Notes: generated from the sequence alone by a model not told the origin. A stretch of 38,719 nt of DNA from an uncultured Algibacter sp. (GCF_905480415.1 NZ_CAJQQI010000100.1:1-38719), one strand, 5' to 3'; counted from the stretch's first letter, positions 1-9,741 are shown. Program-made: numbers and translations.

Positions 1-3000
1 CACACCACCTTTACCCCCCAACAATAGATAGCCTTTTGATGCATCATAGCGAATAGTTTCTACTTCAGTATCAAAGGTGTTTCCAACTCCAAAAACATCC
101 AAATAACCATCATTATTAATGTCGTAAACTTCAAAATTTAAGGTAGGACTAAATTGAGCTTGGTTAGGTAGGTTTTTAATTTCGAAGGTGCCGTTGCCTT
201 TATTTTTTAATAGCATAGAAGTGAAGTTATGTGCTTGAAAATGATTGGCTTTTTCAAGTTTATCTGCCCCATAAATATCTGGTAAGGTAGACAGTGCAAA
301 ATCCTTATAAGTCTTTAGTTTATTATTTATAAATGGTGTTTGTTGTGAGGAACATTCTTTACCACGTATAGGAATTAAATCGCCAGTTTTTGAAACTTTA
401 CTTAGGACGATATCAAAAGTTTTATTGTTGTCAAAATAATCAGCATAAATATGTAATGGTTTTTCTTTTGTAGGATGAAATTTATTATTATTTCCCCAGT
501 TTCCGACCAGATAATCGGTTAAACCATCATGATTAATATCTGCTTCTTTAATAGTTTGGAACCAACCATTATTATTTGTTAATCCCAAAATGTCCTTTTT
601 AGAAAAAGTATTATCTATATTCTCATAAAAAACTATAGACATCCACTCACCAACAACTATTAAGTCTAAATCTCCATCATGATCATAATCGGAAAAGAGA
701 GCATCATTAATTACCGGAAGGTTGGACAAGTCATTAATTCTTTCGGCAGTAACATTCGTAAACTGGCCTTCTTTATTTTCTAATAAATACGGCTCAAAGG
801 ATAGAGGGTACCTACCATGTTCAACACCGCCTACAAGAAAAACATCTTGATCACCATCTTGGTCAAAATCTGAAAACACCGCCTTTTTAGTTTGAATTAA
901 ATTTTCAAATAATTTGGTTTTTTTAAAGATTCCTTTTCCGTTATTTAAGTACAACCTATTTTGGAGTAATTTACTGTTTTCTAGATTTTCATAACCTCCA
1001 GATGTTACATATAAGTCTAAATCATTATCGTTATCAATATCGACAAATTCAGCATCGGTGTCTTCAAAGATTCGATCTAAATGGAATAAATTTGGATTAG
1101 TTTCTACAAATACTCCATTGGGTTTTTGGACGTAAAGTGAAGCTACTGCGTCTTTGGCATTTCCAACAAAAAAATCATCTAAGCCATCGTTATTAATATC
1201 GCCAACGGCCAAAGCTGAACTATTTTCAGACTGCTTTTGGGGTAATAACAGTTGCAAATCAAAATCGTTAAAATTATTTTCTTTTTGTGTATAGTTAATC
1301 CCTATTGAAGAAGGTTCAATATTTTCAAATAAAGTGTTAGATTTCGAGTTTAAATTAGAGGTTTCATTTGCATTTTTATAGGTGATAGTTACCGTTTTAT
1401 TAACCTCTAAGTTTGTAATTATTTGATGTTTATTATCTGGCCACAATATAGAAATGCTATCTATTCCACTAAGGTTTCCTAATCCAAAATGTAAGCTATT
1501 TGAAACAGAAGACTGATAGCCTCTGCTGAGAAACAGTGTTTTTGATTGTTGTAAGTTTTTAGTAAATACCTGAACCGTACTACCAATGCCATTGATGTTT
1601 TTATTAGGCCCTTCTAATTTAAATGTGATAAAATTATTGGTAGCATTATTTTTGTAAATAGAAGCTTCTTCGTCTTGATTGTTTAAAACAATATCTACGT
1701 CTCCATCATTATCTAAATCGGCATAAATAGCACCGCTTGAATTTATTTTTTTATCAAAACCCCAATTTTGGCTTTTGTTTTTAAAGGTTAAATCCTTATT
1801 GTTTTGAAATATGTAATTACTTAATTTAGTAGATGGCATCATATTTATGGCCTCATCTAAAGATACTTTTTTACGATTTCGAATATTGGTTTTCATCTGA
1901 TTTCTAAAATCTTGATTAGAAAGATCATTTTTAATACCATTAGTAACAAACAAATCATTGTAACCATCATTATTAAAATCTGCTAATAACGGTGCCCAAC
2001 TCCAATCTGTTTTGGCTATTCCGGCCAATTGTCCAATCTCACTAAAAGTGCCATTACCATTATTAAGCTGAAGCATATTAGACATGTATTGATGATGATA
2101 TCCTCTGTCAACCAATAAATTAAAATTAGTGGTGCTCATAGTCGCCATATTCTGTTTGCTACGAATATGATCTTCTGCAAGCATGTCTAAAACAATCAAA
2201 TCTGGTTTTAAATCGTTATTGATGTCTACATAATCAGACCCCATACTATTGGAAGAAATGTGTTTGAACCTTAGTAAGGCTTCGTCCTTAAAAGTGCCAT
2301 CACCTTGATTGATATACAAAAAATCAGGTTCTAAAAAATCGTTAGCCACAAATATATCAGGGAGATTATCATTATTAAAATCGCCTATAGAAGCACTTAA
2401 ACCCCAAGCTTTGTTTTCTATTCCAGCTTGTATTGTGACATTTGTAAATTTCCCATCATCATTTCTAAATAATTGATCGGAATTATAGGGCTCTTTGTTT
2501 TTCTGAACCAAAGAATCAATAGTTGTATTATTTTGAAAGTCCTGACGATGATTTACCAAATACATATCCAAATCGGTATCATTATCATAATCAAAAAAAT
2601 AAGCCTGAGTTGAAAATCCAAAATGATCTAACCCATAATCAGCAGCGACCTCTTTAAAAGTGTTGTTTTTCTGATTTATAAATAATTTGTTTTTTCTAAG
2701 TTGATGACTCTTTAAAGACCCTGATTTACAGACATAAATATCCAGCCAACCATCATTATTAATATCAATCATAGTAACTCCAGTAGTCCACCCTGTATCA
2801 TCAGCAACACGTGCCTGTAATGTGATATCCTTAAACTTAAGATCACCTTGATTTAAGTATAATTTATTTGAACTTTGATTAGATGTGAAGTATAAATCTT
2901 GAAGGCCATCATTGTTAATATCTCCCACGGCAACACCAGCGCCATTATAAATATAAGAGTAGTTTATAAAGTTAAAATACAGATTTTCTTTTACTGTATT

Positions 3001-3147
3001 TGAAAAGTGAATTTGGGTGTGTTGATTATCAACTAAATTGAATAATGTAGTACTTTCTATTTCTTTACCCTGTTGACACGCACTGAATATTAGAAAAAGC
3101 AAAGCTGTAGTCACTTTTTTTTGAGATAATAAATTCTTAATATACAT
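1..3147 (-). CDS. FG-GAP/VCBS repeat lipoprotein with ASPIC/UnbV domain (partial, C-terminus off window)
   Basis: An open frame of 1049 codons runs from ATG (3147-3145) to the window edge without a stop. The N-terminus MYIKNLLSQKK, a hydrophobic stretch and the lipobox IFSAC predict a lipoprotein, probably exported to the outer membrane. I count about 13 FG-GAP/VCBS-type calcium-binding repeats of the form DINNDGxxDLY (for example VGDINNDGLQDLYF, FSDFDQDGDQDVFL), which normally build beta-propellers. Around residues 505-575 lies an ASPIC/UnbV segment (GIGSTVQVF, SRGYQSSVSNSLHFGLG, SILWPDN), as in CRTAC1-like proteins. The gene starts 44 bp after the kinase gene on the same strand, so it is probably the last gene of the susC operon. 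Homologues often sit next to SusC/SusD pairs; a glycan-binding or surface role is inference. No enzyme motif was seen. Confidence 0.9.
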   Translation of the reverse strand, partial: MYIKNLLSQKKVTTALLFLIFSACQQGKEIESTTLFNLVDNQHTQIHFSNTVKENLYFNFINYSYIYNGAGVAVGDINNDGLQDLYFTSNQSSNKLYLNQGDLKFKDITLQARVADDTGWTTGVTMIDINNDGWLDIYVCKSGSLKSHQLRKNKLFINQKNNTFKEVAADYGLDHFGFSTQAYFFDYDNDTDLDMYLVNHRQDFQNNTTIDSLVQKNKEPYNSDQLFRNDDGKFTNVTIQAGIENKAWGLSASIGDFNNDNLPDIFVANDFLEPDFLYINQGDGTFKDEALLRFKHISSNSMGSDYVDINNDLKPDLIVLDMLAEDHIRSKQNMATMSTTNFNLLVDRGYHHQYMSNMLQLNNGNGTFSEIGQLAGIAKTDWSWAPLLADFNNDGYNDLFVTNGIKNDLSNQDFRNQMKTNIRNRKKVSLDEAINMMPSTKLSNYIFQNNKDLTFKNKSQNWGFDKKINSSGAIYADLDNDGDVDIVLNNQDEEASIYKNNATNNFITFKLEGPNKNINGIGSTVQVFTKNLQQSKTLFLSRGYQSSVSNSLHFGLGNLSGIDSISILWPDNKHQIITNLEVNKTVTITYKNANETSNLNSKSNTLFENIEPSSIGINYTQKENNFNDFDLQLLLPQKQSENSSALAVGDINNDGLDDFFVGNAKDAVASLYVQKPNGVFVETNPNLFHLDRIFEDTDAEFVDIDNDNDLDLYVTSGGYENLENSKLLQNRLYLNNGKGIFKKTKLFENLIQTKKAVFSDFDQDGDQDVFLVGGVEHGRYPLSFEPYLLENKEGQFTNVTAERINDLSNLPVINDALFSDYDHDGDLDLIVVGEWMSIVFYENIDNTFSKKDILGLTNNNGWFQTIKEADINHDGLTDYLVGNWGNNNKFHPTKEKPLHIYADYFDNNKTFDIVLSKVSKTGDLIPIRGKECSSQQTPFINNKLKTYKDFALSTLPDIYGADKLEKANHFQAHNFTSMLLKNKGNGTFEIKNLPNQAQFSPTLNFEVYDINNDGYLDVFGVGNTFDTEVETIRYDASKGYLLLGGKGGV

Positions 3148-3191
3148 TTTCACAATTTGAATATCAATATATTACAAGTAACCTTTATAAT

Positions 3192-4040
3192 CTAGCTAAT
3201 TTCACTTTGTTGTTTAATTATTTTATCAATTGGGCTTTTAATAAAACTAGAAGCTTTTAATCCTCTTTTGCTTAAAGCTAATGCTATATAATCTTGTGCA
3301 AAATATGCTATAGAACCTACAAAATGTAACGGAACTGTTTTCAACTCTTGACTATATAACGCTATGTGGTTTTTAACAAAAGTATTCATCCCTTTCATGA
3401 TTAACTGTTTTATAAAAGGATTGTTTTCGTTTTTAAACAAGAAGTGAGCAAATTCTGCTAAGTATTTATTGGGTGTTGAAGATTTGTATAATTTTTTTAT
3501 TATTTCTTTTTCTTTTAAATTGTAATCTTTCTCAAATAAAAGTCGCAATCCTTTAGGCATTTGCTTGTAATAGTAGGCTTTTAAAAGGGCTTTTCCAAAG
3601 TAGTTTCCGCTACCTTCGTCCATCAGGATGTAGCCAAAAGCAGGTGTTTTTAAATGTATGCTTTTACCATCATAATAGCAACAATTAGATCCAGTACCTA
3701 AAATACAAACTACCGCAGGCTCTTTTGTTGTAGCCATGACTGCTGCCATGGTATCTTCACTTGTTTCGGATTTAGCGTTTTGAAAGTAGGACTCCAATAT
3801 CTTATTGACCTTCTTTTGGGTCTTTTTTGTACCGCAACCTGCTCCGAAAAAGTTAATCTTAGTTACTAAACCTTTATATTTTTTTAGGGCATCACTTTTA
3901 TATAAAACCTCAGAAAATTCTTTTTTGGACAAAATAGCTGGGTTTAGCCCTTTAGTTTTTATTCTAATAGGTGCTTTTACTGAGTTTTCACAAAGAATCC
4001 AATCACATTTGGTAGAGCCGCTATCTGCTATTAAAATCAT
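3192..4040 (-). CDS. BadF/BadG/BcrA/BcrD-type ATPase, probable N-acetylglucosamine kinase
   Basis: A 282-residue protein of the ASKHA kinase fold. The N-terminal phosphate-1 motif ADSGSTKCDW, the second nucleotide motif CILGTGSNCCYYDG and the segment GYILMDEGSGNYFG match the BadF/BcrA family, which includes eukaryotic-type GlcNAc kinases. In this setting the likely reaction is ATP-dependent phosphorylation of GlcNAc released by the neighbouring hexosaminidase, giving GlcNAc-6-P in the cytoplasm. The gene follows the GH20 gene by 16 bp on the same strand. No signal peptide is visible. Glucosamine or another hexosamine as substrate cannot be excluded; the fold is certain and the substrate is inferred from context. 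Confidence 0.88.
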   Translation of the reverse strand: MILIADSGSTKCDWILCENSVKAPIRIKTKGLNPAILSKKEFSEVLYKSDALKKYKGLVTKINFFGAGCGTKKTQKKVNKILESYFQNAKSETSEDTMAAVMATTKEPAVVCILGTGSNCCYYDGKSIHLKTPAFGYILMDEGSGNYFGKALLKAYYYKQMPKGLRLLFEKDYNLKEKEIIKKLYKSSTPNKYLAEFAHFLFKNENNPFIKQLIMKGMNTFVKNHIALYSQELKTVPLHFVGSIAYFAQDYIALALSKRGLKASSFIKSPIDKIIKQQSEIS

Positions 4041-4056
4041 GTCTTGTAAAATGCTG

Positions 4057-6108
4057 TTAGTTTGATAAATAACTCATTTCGCAATAGGCAGTCAATTTCT
4101 TTAAAGTGTCTACAATGACTACTTCAACATCAACAAAAGGTTCATTTAAAATTTCAATATAATTTTTAACGGCATTGAGGTTTTTAGCTGAAATACTTTT
4201 ATTCTGAATCGTTTCGTGCAGTATTAGGGATACTTCTGAAAGGGTTTTAGATAAATTTTGTAATGGTTTTATTTTTGGATTTTTTGTCAGTTTCACAAAA
4301 TCATCATGGTTCATAGCCCAAGTTTTTAAATAAGATAAAACCTGAATGGCATTTGGTCTATTTGAATCATTAATAAAATTGTTTGCTAAATGGTTAAAAT
4401 CGGAAGCATCTTTGGCATCAACAACACAAGCATCAGCAAACAAATTAAATGGTGAGAATGATTTATATTCAATACCGCCTTTATTACGACTGTATACTTT
4501 TAGAGGTTCACAAATTTTTGAAAGAGCAATAAGCGAAGTAATATCTTGATTGTTAGTCATACCCCTTAAAATAACATCTCTGTTTTTAATATGTGTTATC
4601 CCTAATTCTTCTAAATGAAAAGACACCCTTTTAAGACGTTTTTTCATGTCATTAACATTGTTAATGTTTTGCGGTGACCAAAAACGTTCTGCTATAGCTG
4701 CCGTTCTGGGCCAAATTCTAGAATCTATGGTTAACGGCGTAACTAATTCGCTCCACATAGTAGCTTCTCCACCTAAAATACGCGATTGTTCCTGTTCAGT
4801 TAATTGTGCATCACCTATAGGATCTACAGTATAGTGATGTTCAACAGATAACATTCTATCTATGTAATAGCCGTTAGACAGCACGGTGTGGTAGCCTTTT
4901 TTAGCAGCACTAATTAATGAACCACCTTTTTTAAGTCCTTCATTTTCCCCACGCCATGAATGTATTACAGCAGTTGTTGGCATATTTGGAGTCATAATTT
5001 CATCCCATCCCATCAATTTTTTACCTAATTTATTTAGAATTTTTTCTAGTTTAATATTGAAATAGGTTTGTAAATTGTGATTTGTTTTTAAACTATGATG
5101 TTTTTTAAACTCTTGAATATCTTGACTTTCATCCCAATGTTTACCTTCGTTTTCATCACCACCAATATGAAAATAGTTGTCAGGAAATAAAGGCGTTATT
5201 TCAGAAAATAAATTTTCTAGAAATTCATAAGTGAAGTCTTTTGTTGGATTTAATGTAGGGTCAAATACACCAGAAAAACGCTCAATAGCATAATCATAAC
5301 CATCTTTACTACCAAGCTCGGGGTAAGCGTTTAAAATAGCTGAGGCATGACCAGGAACATCAAATTCTGGAACAACACGAATCCCTAAATTATCTGCATA
5401 CGCTACTAGATCTTTTACTTGTGCTCGTGTGTAGTATAAACCATCTGAAGCTAATTCGTGTAATTTAGGATATACTTTTGATTCTATTCTAAACCCTTGA
5501 TCATCCGTTAAATGCCAATGAAATACATTCATTTTAACGCTTGCCATAGCATCAAGATTACGTTTTAAAACATCAATTGGCTGAAAGTGTCTGGCAACAT
5601 CAATCATCAATCCACGCCAAACAAATCTTGGTTCATCGTTGATGCTAACACCGGGAAAAAAGTAATTGGTTTCATCGTTATGAGTTAATTGCAACAGTGT
5701 TTCTAAACCTCTAATGGCTCCAATATCTGTTTTTGCTTTTATATTTATAGACGTATCGTTTACAGCAAGCGAATAAGATTCGTCATTTTCAACACCTAGT
5801 ATAGAAACTGTATCAAAAACTACATGAATATTTCCTTTTTCATTTTTTAAAGGAAACCCTTTATCTAAAAAAACAGCTGTTCTCGTGCTTAAACGTCTTA
5901 GAAAATTAATACCGGCATTACGAACTCGTCCATTATTATCTGGATTTATTGAGATCGTAACGTCGCTATTAATAATAAACTTAGCAGGGTTTTCTTCAAT
6001 AGCTTTTGGCCAAGGCATTAAATTATATGTTTCGGCCAACATGTTTTGAGAAACCAAATGTCCACTATAGATACTACATATTATGAAAACCAATACAAGT
6101 TTTTTCAT
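4057..6108 (-). CDS. Beta-N-acetylhexosaminidase, glycoside hydrolase family 20
   Basis: A 683-residue exported enzyme. A signal peptide is visible (MKKLVLVFIICSIYSGHLVSQ), then a GH20b-type domain (to about residue 150) and the GH20 TIM barrel (about 155-500). The catalytic Asp-Glu pair of substrate-assisted catalysis is D318-E319 in HIGGDENEG. Other family hallmarks are WRGLMIDVARHFQP, KMNVFHWHLTDDQGFRIE, VVPEFDVPGHA, GWDEI and GGEATMWSE. It removes terminal GlcNAc (or GalNAc) from chito-oligosaccharides or glycans, probably in the periplasm. The C-terminal 170 residues are a helical tail with no recognised domain. It sits between nagB (8-bp gap) and the kinase gene, so its product feeds directly into that pathway. 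Confidence 0.95.
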   Translation of the reverse strand: MKKLVLVFIICSIYSGHLVSQNMLAETYNLMPWPKAIEENPAKFIINSDVTISINPDNNGRVRNAGINFLRRLSTRTAVFLDKGFPLKNEKGNIHVVFDTVSILGVENDESYSLAVNDTSINIKAKTDIGAIRGLETLLQLTHNDETNYFFPGVSINDEPRFVWRGLMIDVARHFQPIDVLKRNLDAMASVKMNVFHWHLTDDQGFRIESKVYPKLHELASDGLYYTRAQVKDLVAYADNLGIRVVPEFDVPGHASAILNAYPELGSKDGYDYAIERFSGVFDPTLNPTKDFTYEFLENLFSEITPLFPDNYFHIGGDENEGKHWDESQDIQEFKKHHSLKTNHNLQTYFNIKLEKILNKLGKKLMGWDEIMTPNMPTTAVIHSWRGENEGLKKGGSLISAAKKGYHTVLSNGYYIDRMLSVEHHYTVDPIGDAQLTEQEQSRILGGEATMWSELVTPLTIDSRIWPRTAAIAERFWSPQNINNVNDMKKRLKRVSFHLEELGITHIKNRDVILRGMTNNQDITSLIALSKICEPLKVYSRNKGGIEYKSFSPFNLFADACVVDAKDASDFNHLANNFINDSNRPNAIQVLSYLKTWAMNHDDFVKLTKNPKIKPLQNLSKTLSEVSLILHETIQNKSISAKNLNAVKNYIEILNEPFVDVEVVIVDTLKKLTAYCEMSYLSN

Positions 6109-6117
6109 TTCTTTTTT

Positions 6118-8040
6118 TTAAAAGTGGTAGCGTTTAAAAGCTTCTATAGCAGCATAATCCGCTAATCCTAAATCATTATATTTTTTACCTGTTAATCTAT
6201 TTCTGTCTTCAACCCGTACCCAAAATTCACGAGAATCTCCGCCTTGGAACATTACTCCATCTTTTTGAGATTGGTGATAAAATATAGCATGGCGCTTTTT
6301 CAGTACTTGATCTGGACTCATCGGAACTGCCATTTCAATTTGGTAAGATTCCCATTCGTGCCAAGCGCCACGGTAAAGCCAAACCCAACAATCATCCATA
6401 TATTTATTGTGTTTAAGTTTCTCTAATGCTATAAATAAGGCGTCTAAACAGACTTTATGTGTGCCGTGTGGATCGGCTAAATCTCCTGCGGCATAAATTT
6501 GATGTGGTTTTATGTTTTCAATTATACTGCACATGATATGAACGTCATCATCTGAAATATTTTTCTTTTTAATGGTGCCTGTTTCATAAAAAGGCAAGTC
6601 AAGAAAATGAACATTTTCATCATTAAGTCCTAAATATCTTGTAGCTGCCAGTGATTCACTTCGTCTAATTAATCCTTTTAATTGTCGTACTTCATTAGAA
6701 TCAATATCATTATACGTTTTCAGTTTTAGAAAATTGATAATGCTTTCAGTTTCCTCACAATCAGGACATAGCGTTTGAGTGATTTCAGCAAATTTTAATG
6801 CTTCTTCATCTGAAACAGCAATATTACCAGACGTTTGGTAGGCTATATGCACGTCGTGTCCCTGTTCTACTAATCTATCAAAAGTACCACCCATAGAGAT
6901 AACATCGTCATCAGGGTGAGGACTAAATATAATCACACGCTTTTTCGGGATATTGGCTCGCTCTGGTCTGTTAGAATCGTCTGCGTTTGGTTTTCCACCT
7001 GGCCACCCTGTAATAGTATGCTGTAATTTGTTAAACATTTTTATGTTTAAATGGTAAGCAGTTCCTTCCTCAGTAAGAAGACCAGACATACCATTATTGT
7101 TATAATCTTTGTCCGTTAATTTTAAAATAGATTTATTTAAAAGCTCAGAAAGCCAAACTACAGCCTTCAGCTTTAATGATTCGTCCCAAACACAAGAGGT
7201 AACTAACCAAGGTGTTTTTACTCGGGTTAATTCAGAGGATGCGCTCTCGTCTATAATAAATGAGGTGTTGTTGTGATGTTGTAAATAGGTTGCTGGAACT
7301 TCAGAAGTTATTTCGCCTTCAACGGTGTCTTTAAGAATTTCTGCTTTATTAGCCCCCCAACCTAAAAGGACTATGCGTTTTGCACTTAGTACCGTCCCTA
7401 TTCCCATAGTAATGGCTTTTCTTGGTACATTATCAATGCCCAAAAAGGCGGGCGCAGCATCTAAACGTGTAATATGGTCTAAGGTAATGCTTCTTGTCCC
7501 CGAATTAAGATGAGATCCAGGCTCATTAAAACCAACATGACCTGTTCTACCAATACCTAATAATTGAAAATCTAGACCACCTACAGCCTTAATTTTCATT
7601 TCGTAATCAATACAGGATTGGTATAAATCTTCACTACTAACCTTTCCATTTGGTATGTTGATGTTTTCTGGCAAAATATCAATATGATTAAAAAGGTGTT
7701 CGTGCATGAAATAAAAATAACTTTGAATGTTATTCTTATCCATAGGGTAGTACTCATCTAAGTTGAATGTGATAACGTTTGCAAAGCTTAATCCTTCTTC
7801 TTTGTGGATTCTAATGAGCTCTTCATAAACTTTTATAGGAGATGAGCCTGTTGCTAAACCTAAAACACAAGGTTTATTTTGACTTTCTTTTTCCCTAATC
7901 AAATCGGCAATTTCATCAGCTACAAGAATTGAAGCCTCGTTTGAATTCTTGAAAATAATGTTGTGTATTTTTTCAAAACGAGTGTCTTCAAACTTTCCTG
8001 CTTGTGTGTAAGCTATATTTTTATGACTTGCAATTTTCAC
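6118..8040 (-). CDS. nagB: Glucosamine-6-phosphate deaminase fused to a PIG-L/LmbE-type deacetylase domain
   Basis: A 640-residue two-domain protein, against about 266 for E. coli NagB. Residues ~30-300 are NagB: the phosphate loop GLATGSSPIKVYEEL, the catalytic region FNLDEYYPM (D95) and GIGRTGHVGFNEPGS (ring-opening H168, E173). The Asp two residues before that His in E. coli NagB is Thr166 here. Residues ~365-560 are a PIG-L (LmbE) domain with the zinc motif SPHPDDD (H375, D377, D378) and a downstream HGTH motif. The first domain converts glucosamine-6-P to fructose-6-P and ammonia. The second could remove the acetyl group from GlcNAc-6-P, which would explain why no nagA is seen nearby; that is inference. 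The fusion itself is common in Bacteroidota. No signal peptide; cytoplasmic. Confidence 0.93.
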   Translation of the reverse strand: MKIASHKNIAYTQAGKFEDTRFEKIHNIIFKNSNEASILVADEIADLIREKESQNKPCVLGLATGSSPIKVYEELIRIHKEEGLSFANVITFNLDEYYPMDKNNIQSYFYFMHEHLFNHIDILPENINIPNGKVSSEDLYQSCIDYEMKIKAVGGLDFQLLGIGRTGHVGFNEPGSHLNSGTRSITLDHITRLDAAPAFLGIDNVPRKAITMGIGTVLSAKRIVLLGWGANKAEILKDTVEGEITSEVPATYLQHHNNTSFIIDESASSELTRVKTPWLVTSCVWDESLKLKAVVWLSELLNKSILKLTDKDYNNNGMSGLLTEEGTAYHLNIKMFNKLQHTITGWPGGKPNADDSNRPERANIPKKRVIIFSPHPDDDVISMGGTFDRLVEQGHDVHIAYQTSGNIAVSDEEALKFAEITQTLCPDCEETESIINFLKLKTYNDIDSNEVRQLKGLIRRSESLAATRYLGLNDENVHFLDLPFYETGTIKKKNISDDDVHIMCSIIENIKPHQIYAAGDLADPHGTHKVCLDALFIALEKLKHNKYMDDCWVWLYRGAWHEWESYQIEMAVPMSPDQVLKKRHAIFYHQSQKDGVMFQGGDSREFWVRVEDRNRLTGKKYNDLGLADYAAIEAFKRYHF

Positions 8041-8075
8041 AATATATTATTTTGTGATTAATAATTTTTGTTAAT

Positions 8076-8105
8076 GCAAACGGAAAACCTAAATCTTCCG
8101 TCTGC
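8076..8105 (-). promoter_or_regulatory. Intercistronic hairpin between susD and nagB
   Basis: On the minus strand GCAGACGGAA and TTCCGTTTGC form a 10-bp stem (one G-U) with a 10-nt loop, about 40 nt after the susD stop and 36 nt before the nagB start. No U-run follows, so it is a weak candidate terminator. It may instead be a 3'-end stabiliser that lets susCD mRNA outlast the enzyme genes. Confidence 0.5.
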
Positions 8106-8143
8106 TTAACTCTCAAACTAAACTAATTCAAACTAATTTTATC

Positions 8144-9730
8144 TTAAAAATTCGCTGCTCCTGTGTCCCACCAAAGACGAGTTCCGCCATTGTCTGAACC
8201 TCCAAGTTTTGAGACTGCACCTGTTACTCCATCAGGGTTTGTAGAAAGCTCACTATCTACAAAAGGAATTCTTCTTATTTGAATATCAGTATCTATGGTT
8301 CCTCCACTTTGGTTACTTACTACAGGGAAAATCTTAGGATAACCTGTACGTCTAAATTCACTCCAAGCCTCTTGTCCTTCTGGGAACATTGCAATCCATT
8401 TTTGGGTAATAATTTTTTCTAACCTTTCTTCATTATCAGCCGCATCTGTCCACGCAATAGTAACATCACTTAATGCTGCAATATTATTTGCAGGATTGTA
8501 TGTATCTACATAATCTATAAAAGTAGAGGTGTTATCTGCTACATAGCCAGTAGCTCCACTAGCACCATGTTGGTCAAACGATAATTGTATTCCTGTCTCA
8601 TAGTTAGCTTCAGCATCTCCTGCTCCAGACCAACCTCTTAACGCGGCTTCAGCTTTTAAGAAAGCTACCTCTGAAGCGGTCATTAATTGCACTCTTGAGG
8701 TATGAATATTATCATTAAGTGTAGAATAATTAATATAATCAGCTTTTTGAGCTAATTCATCTGCATAACCTGCTAATAATGGTAAACCACCTCTTACTCC
8801 TTTAAGACCTCCTGTAGCTACAGAATTATCAAAATAAGCACTAGCTCTAGGATCGTTATATCCAACCAATATAGACTCCATAGAAGCATTCATTCTTATA
8901 TCACCCCATGAATTATCTATAGTTTGTAAAGGATGATCTACAATACTATTTACAAAGAAGCTGTCTGTATTAGCTTCCATAACACCTAAGCTTTGACTTA
9001 AAGCTTTTTCTCCTTCAGTTTTTGCTTTAGTAGGATCTATTTTAGAGATACGAATAGCTAAACGTAATCGTAATGAATTTGCTAATTTTACCCATTGAGA
9101 GTAATCTCCTCCATATGATAAATCAAAAGCCGCAAATCTTGGGCTATCAATATTTGCCATAAGATTAGCTTCTGCTGTATCTAAGTCTGCAAAAAACGCA
9201 TTGTAAACCTCTTGTTGAGAGTCATAAATCCCTGCATTTGCTAGGTCTCCAAAGTTAGAGTACACTATTGGTCCAAAAACGTCTGTTACACGGTGCATTG
9301 CTGCTACTTTTAAAATTAATGCAGTACCATATAATGTAGGGAATTCAACTTCTGTTAATTCACTAATTGTTTGAACGTTATTCATAACATTAGAATAAGG
9401 CACACTCCAAATAAAACCATTCCAACCACTTACTAAGTTATAGGTAGTATTATTTGCTCCTGCCACAAAAGGTCTTGGCGGAGTTTGATATCCTGAATAT
9501 ACATCAGCATTTAAGTTTTGCTGTAATTGGTAAGACCAAGCAGGACTATATTGATAAATACTCTCAAAAATAGGTTTGTATTTTGAGCCCACTTGTTGAA
9601 AGTCAACCTCTAGCTGCTCTTGTGTAATATTTCTATCGTTTACATTAAATTGTTCTAAATCACTACACGACGTAATAACTAGACCCAATACAACTAAACA
9701 TGCTAATATTTTACTTATATTTTTCATCAT
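8144..9730 (-). CDS. SusD/RagB-like outer-membrane nutrient-binding lipoprotein
   Basis: A 528-residue surface lipoprotein that caps the SusC porin and binds oligosaccharide. The N-terminus has a signal sequence ending in the lipobox VITSC (Cys22), followed by SDLEQFNVNDRN, typical of the SusD-like_2 (SusD/RagB homologue) family. The helical TPR-like scaffold is recognisable in LKVAAMHRVTDVFGPIVYSN, VKLANSLRLRLAIRISKIDP and SEVAFLKAEAALRGW, and the C-terminal segment has EAWSEFRRTGYPKIFPV. Length is normal for the family. It follows susC by 11 bp, so the two are translated from one message. The GlcNAc-processing genes downstream suggest a chitin oligosaccharide or other GlcNAc-containing glycan as ligand. 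Confidence 0.95.
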   Translation of the reverse strand: MMKNISKILACLVVLGLVITSCSDLEQFNVNDRNITQEQLEVDFQQVGSKYKPIFESIYQYSPAWSYQLQQNLNADVYSGYQTPPRPFVAGANNTTYNLVSGWNGFIWSVPYSNVMNNVQTISELTEVEFPTLYGTALILKVAAMHRVTDVFGPIVYSNFGDLANAGIYDSQQEVYNAFFADLDTAEANLMANIDSPRFAAFDLSYGGDYSQWVKLANSLRLRLAIRISKIDPTKAKTEGEKALSQSLGVMEANTDSFFVNSIVDHPLQTIDNSWGDIRMNASMESILVGYNDPRASAYFDNSVATGGLKGVRGGLPLLAGYADELAQKADYINYSTLNDNIHTSRVQLMTASEVAFLKAEAALRGWSGAGDAEANYETGIQLSFDQHGASGATGYVADNTSTFIDYVDTYNPANNIAALSDVTIAWTDAADNEERLEKIITQKWIAMFPEGQEAWSEFRRTGYPKIFPVVSNQSGGTIDTDIQIRRIPFVDSELSTNPDGVTGAVSKLGGSDNGGTRLWWDTGAANF

Positions 9731-9741
9731 TTTAATTTTTT

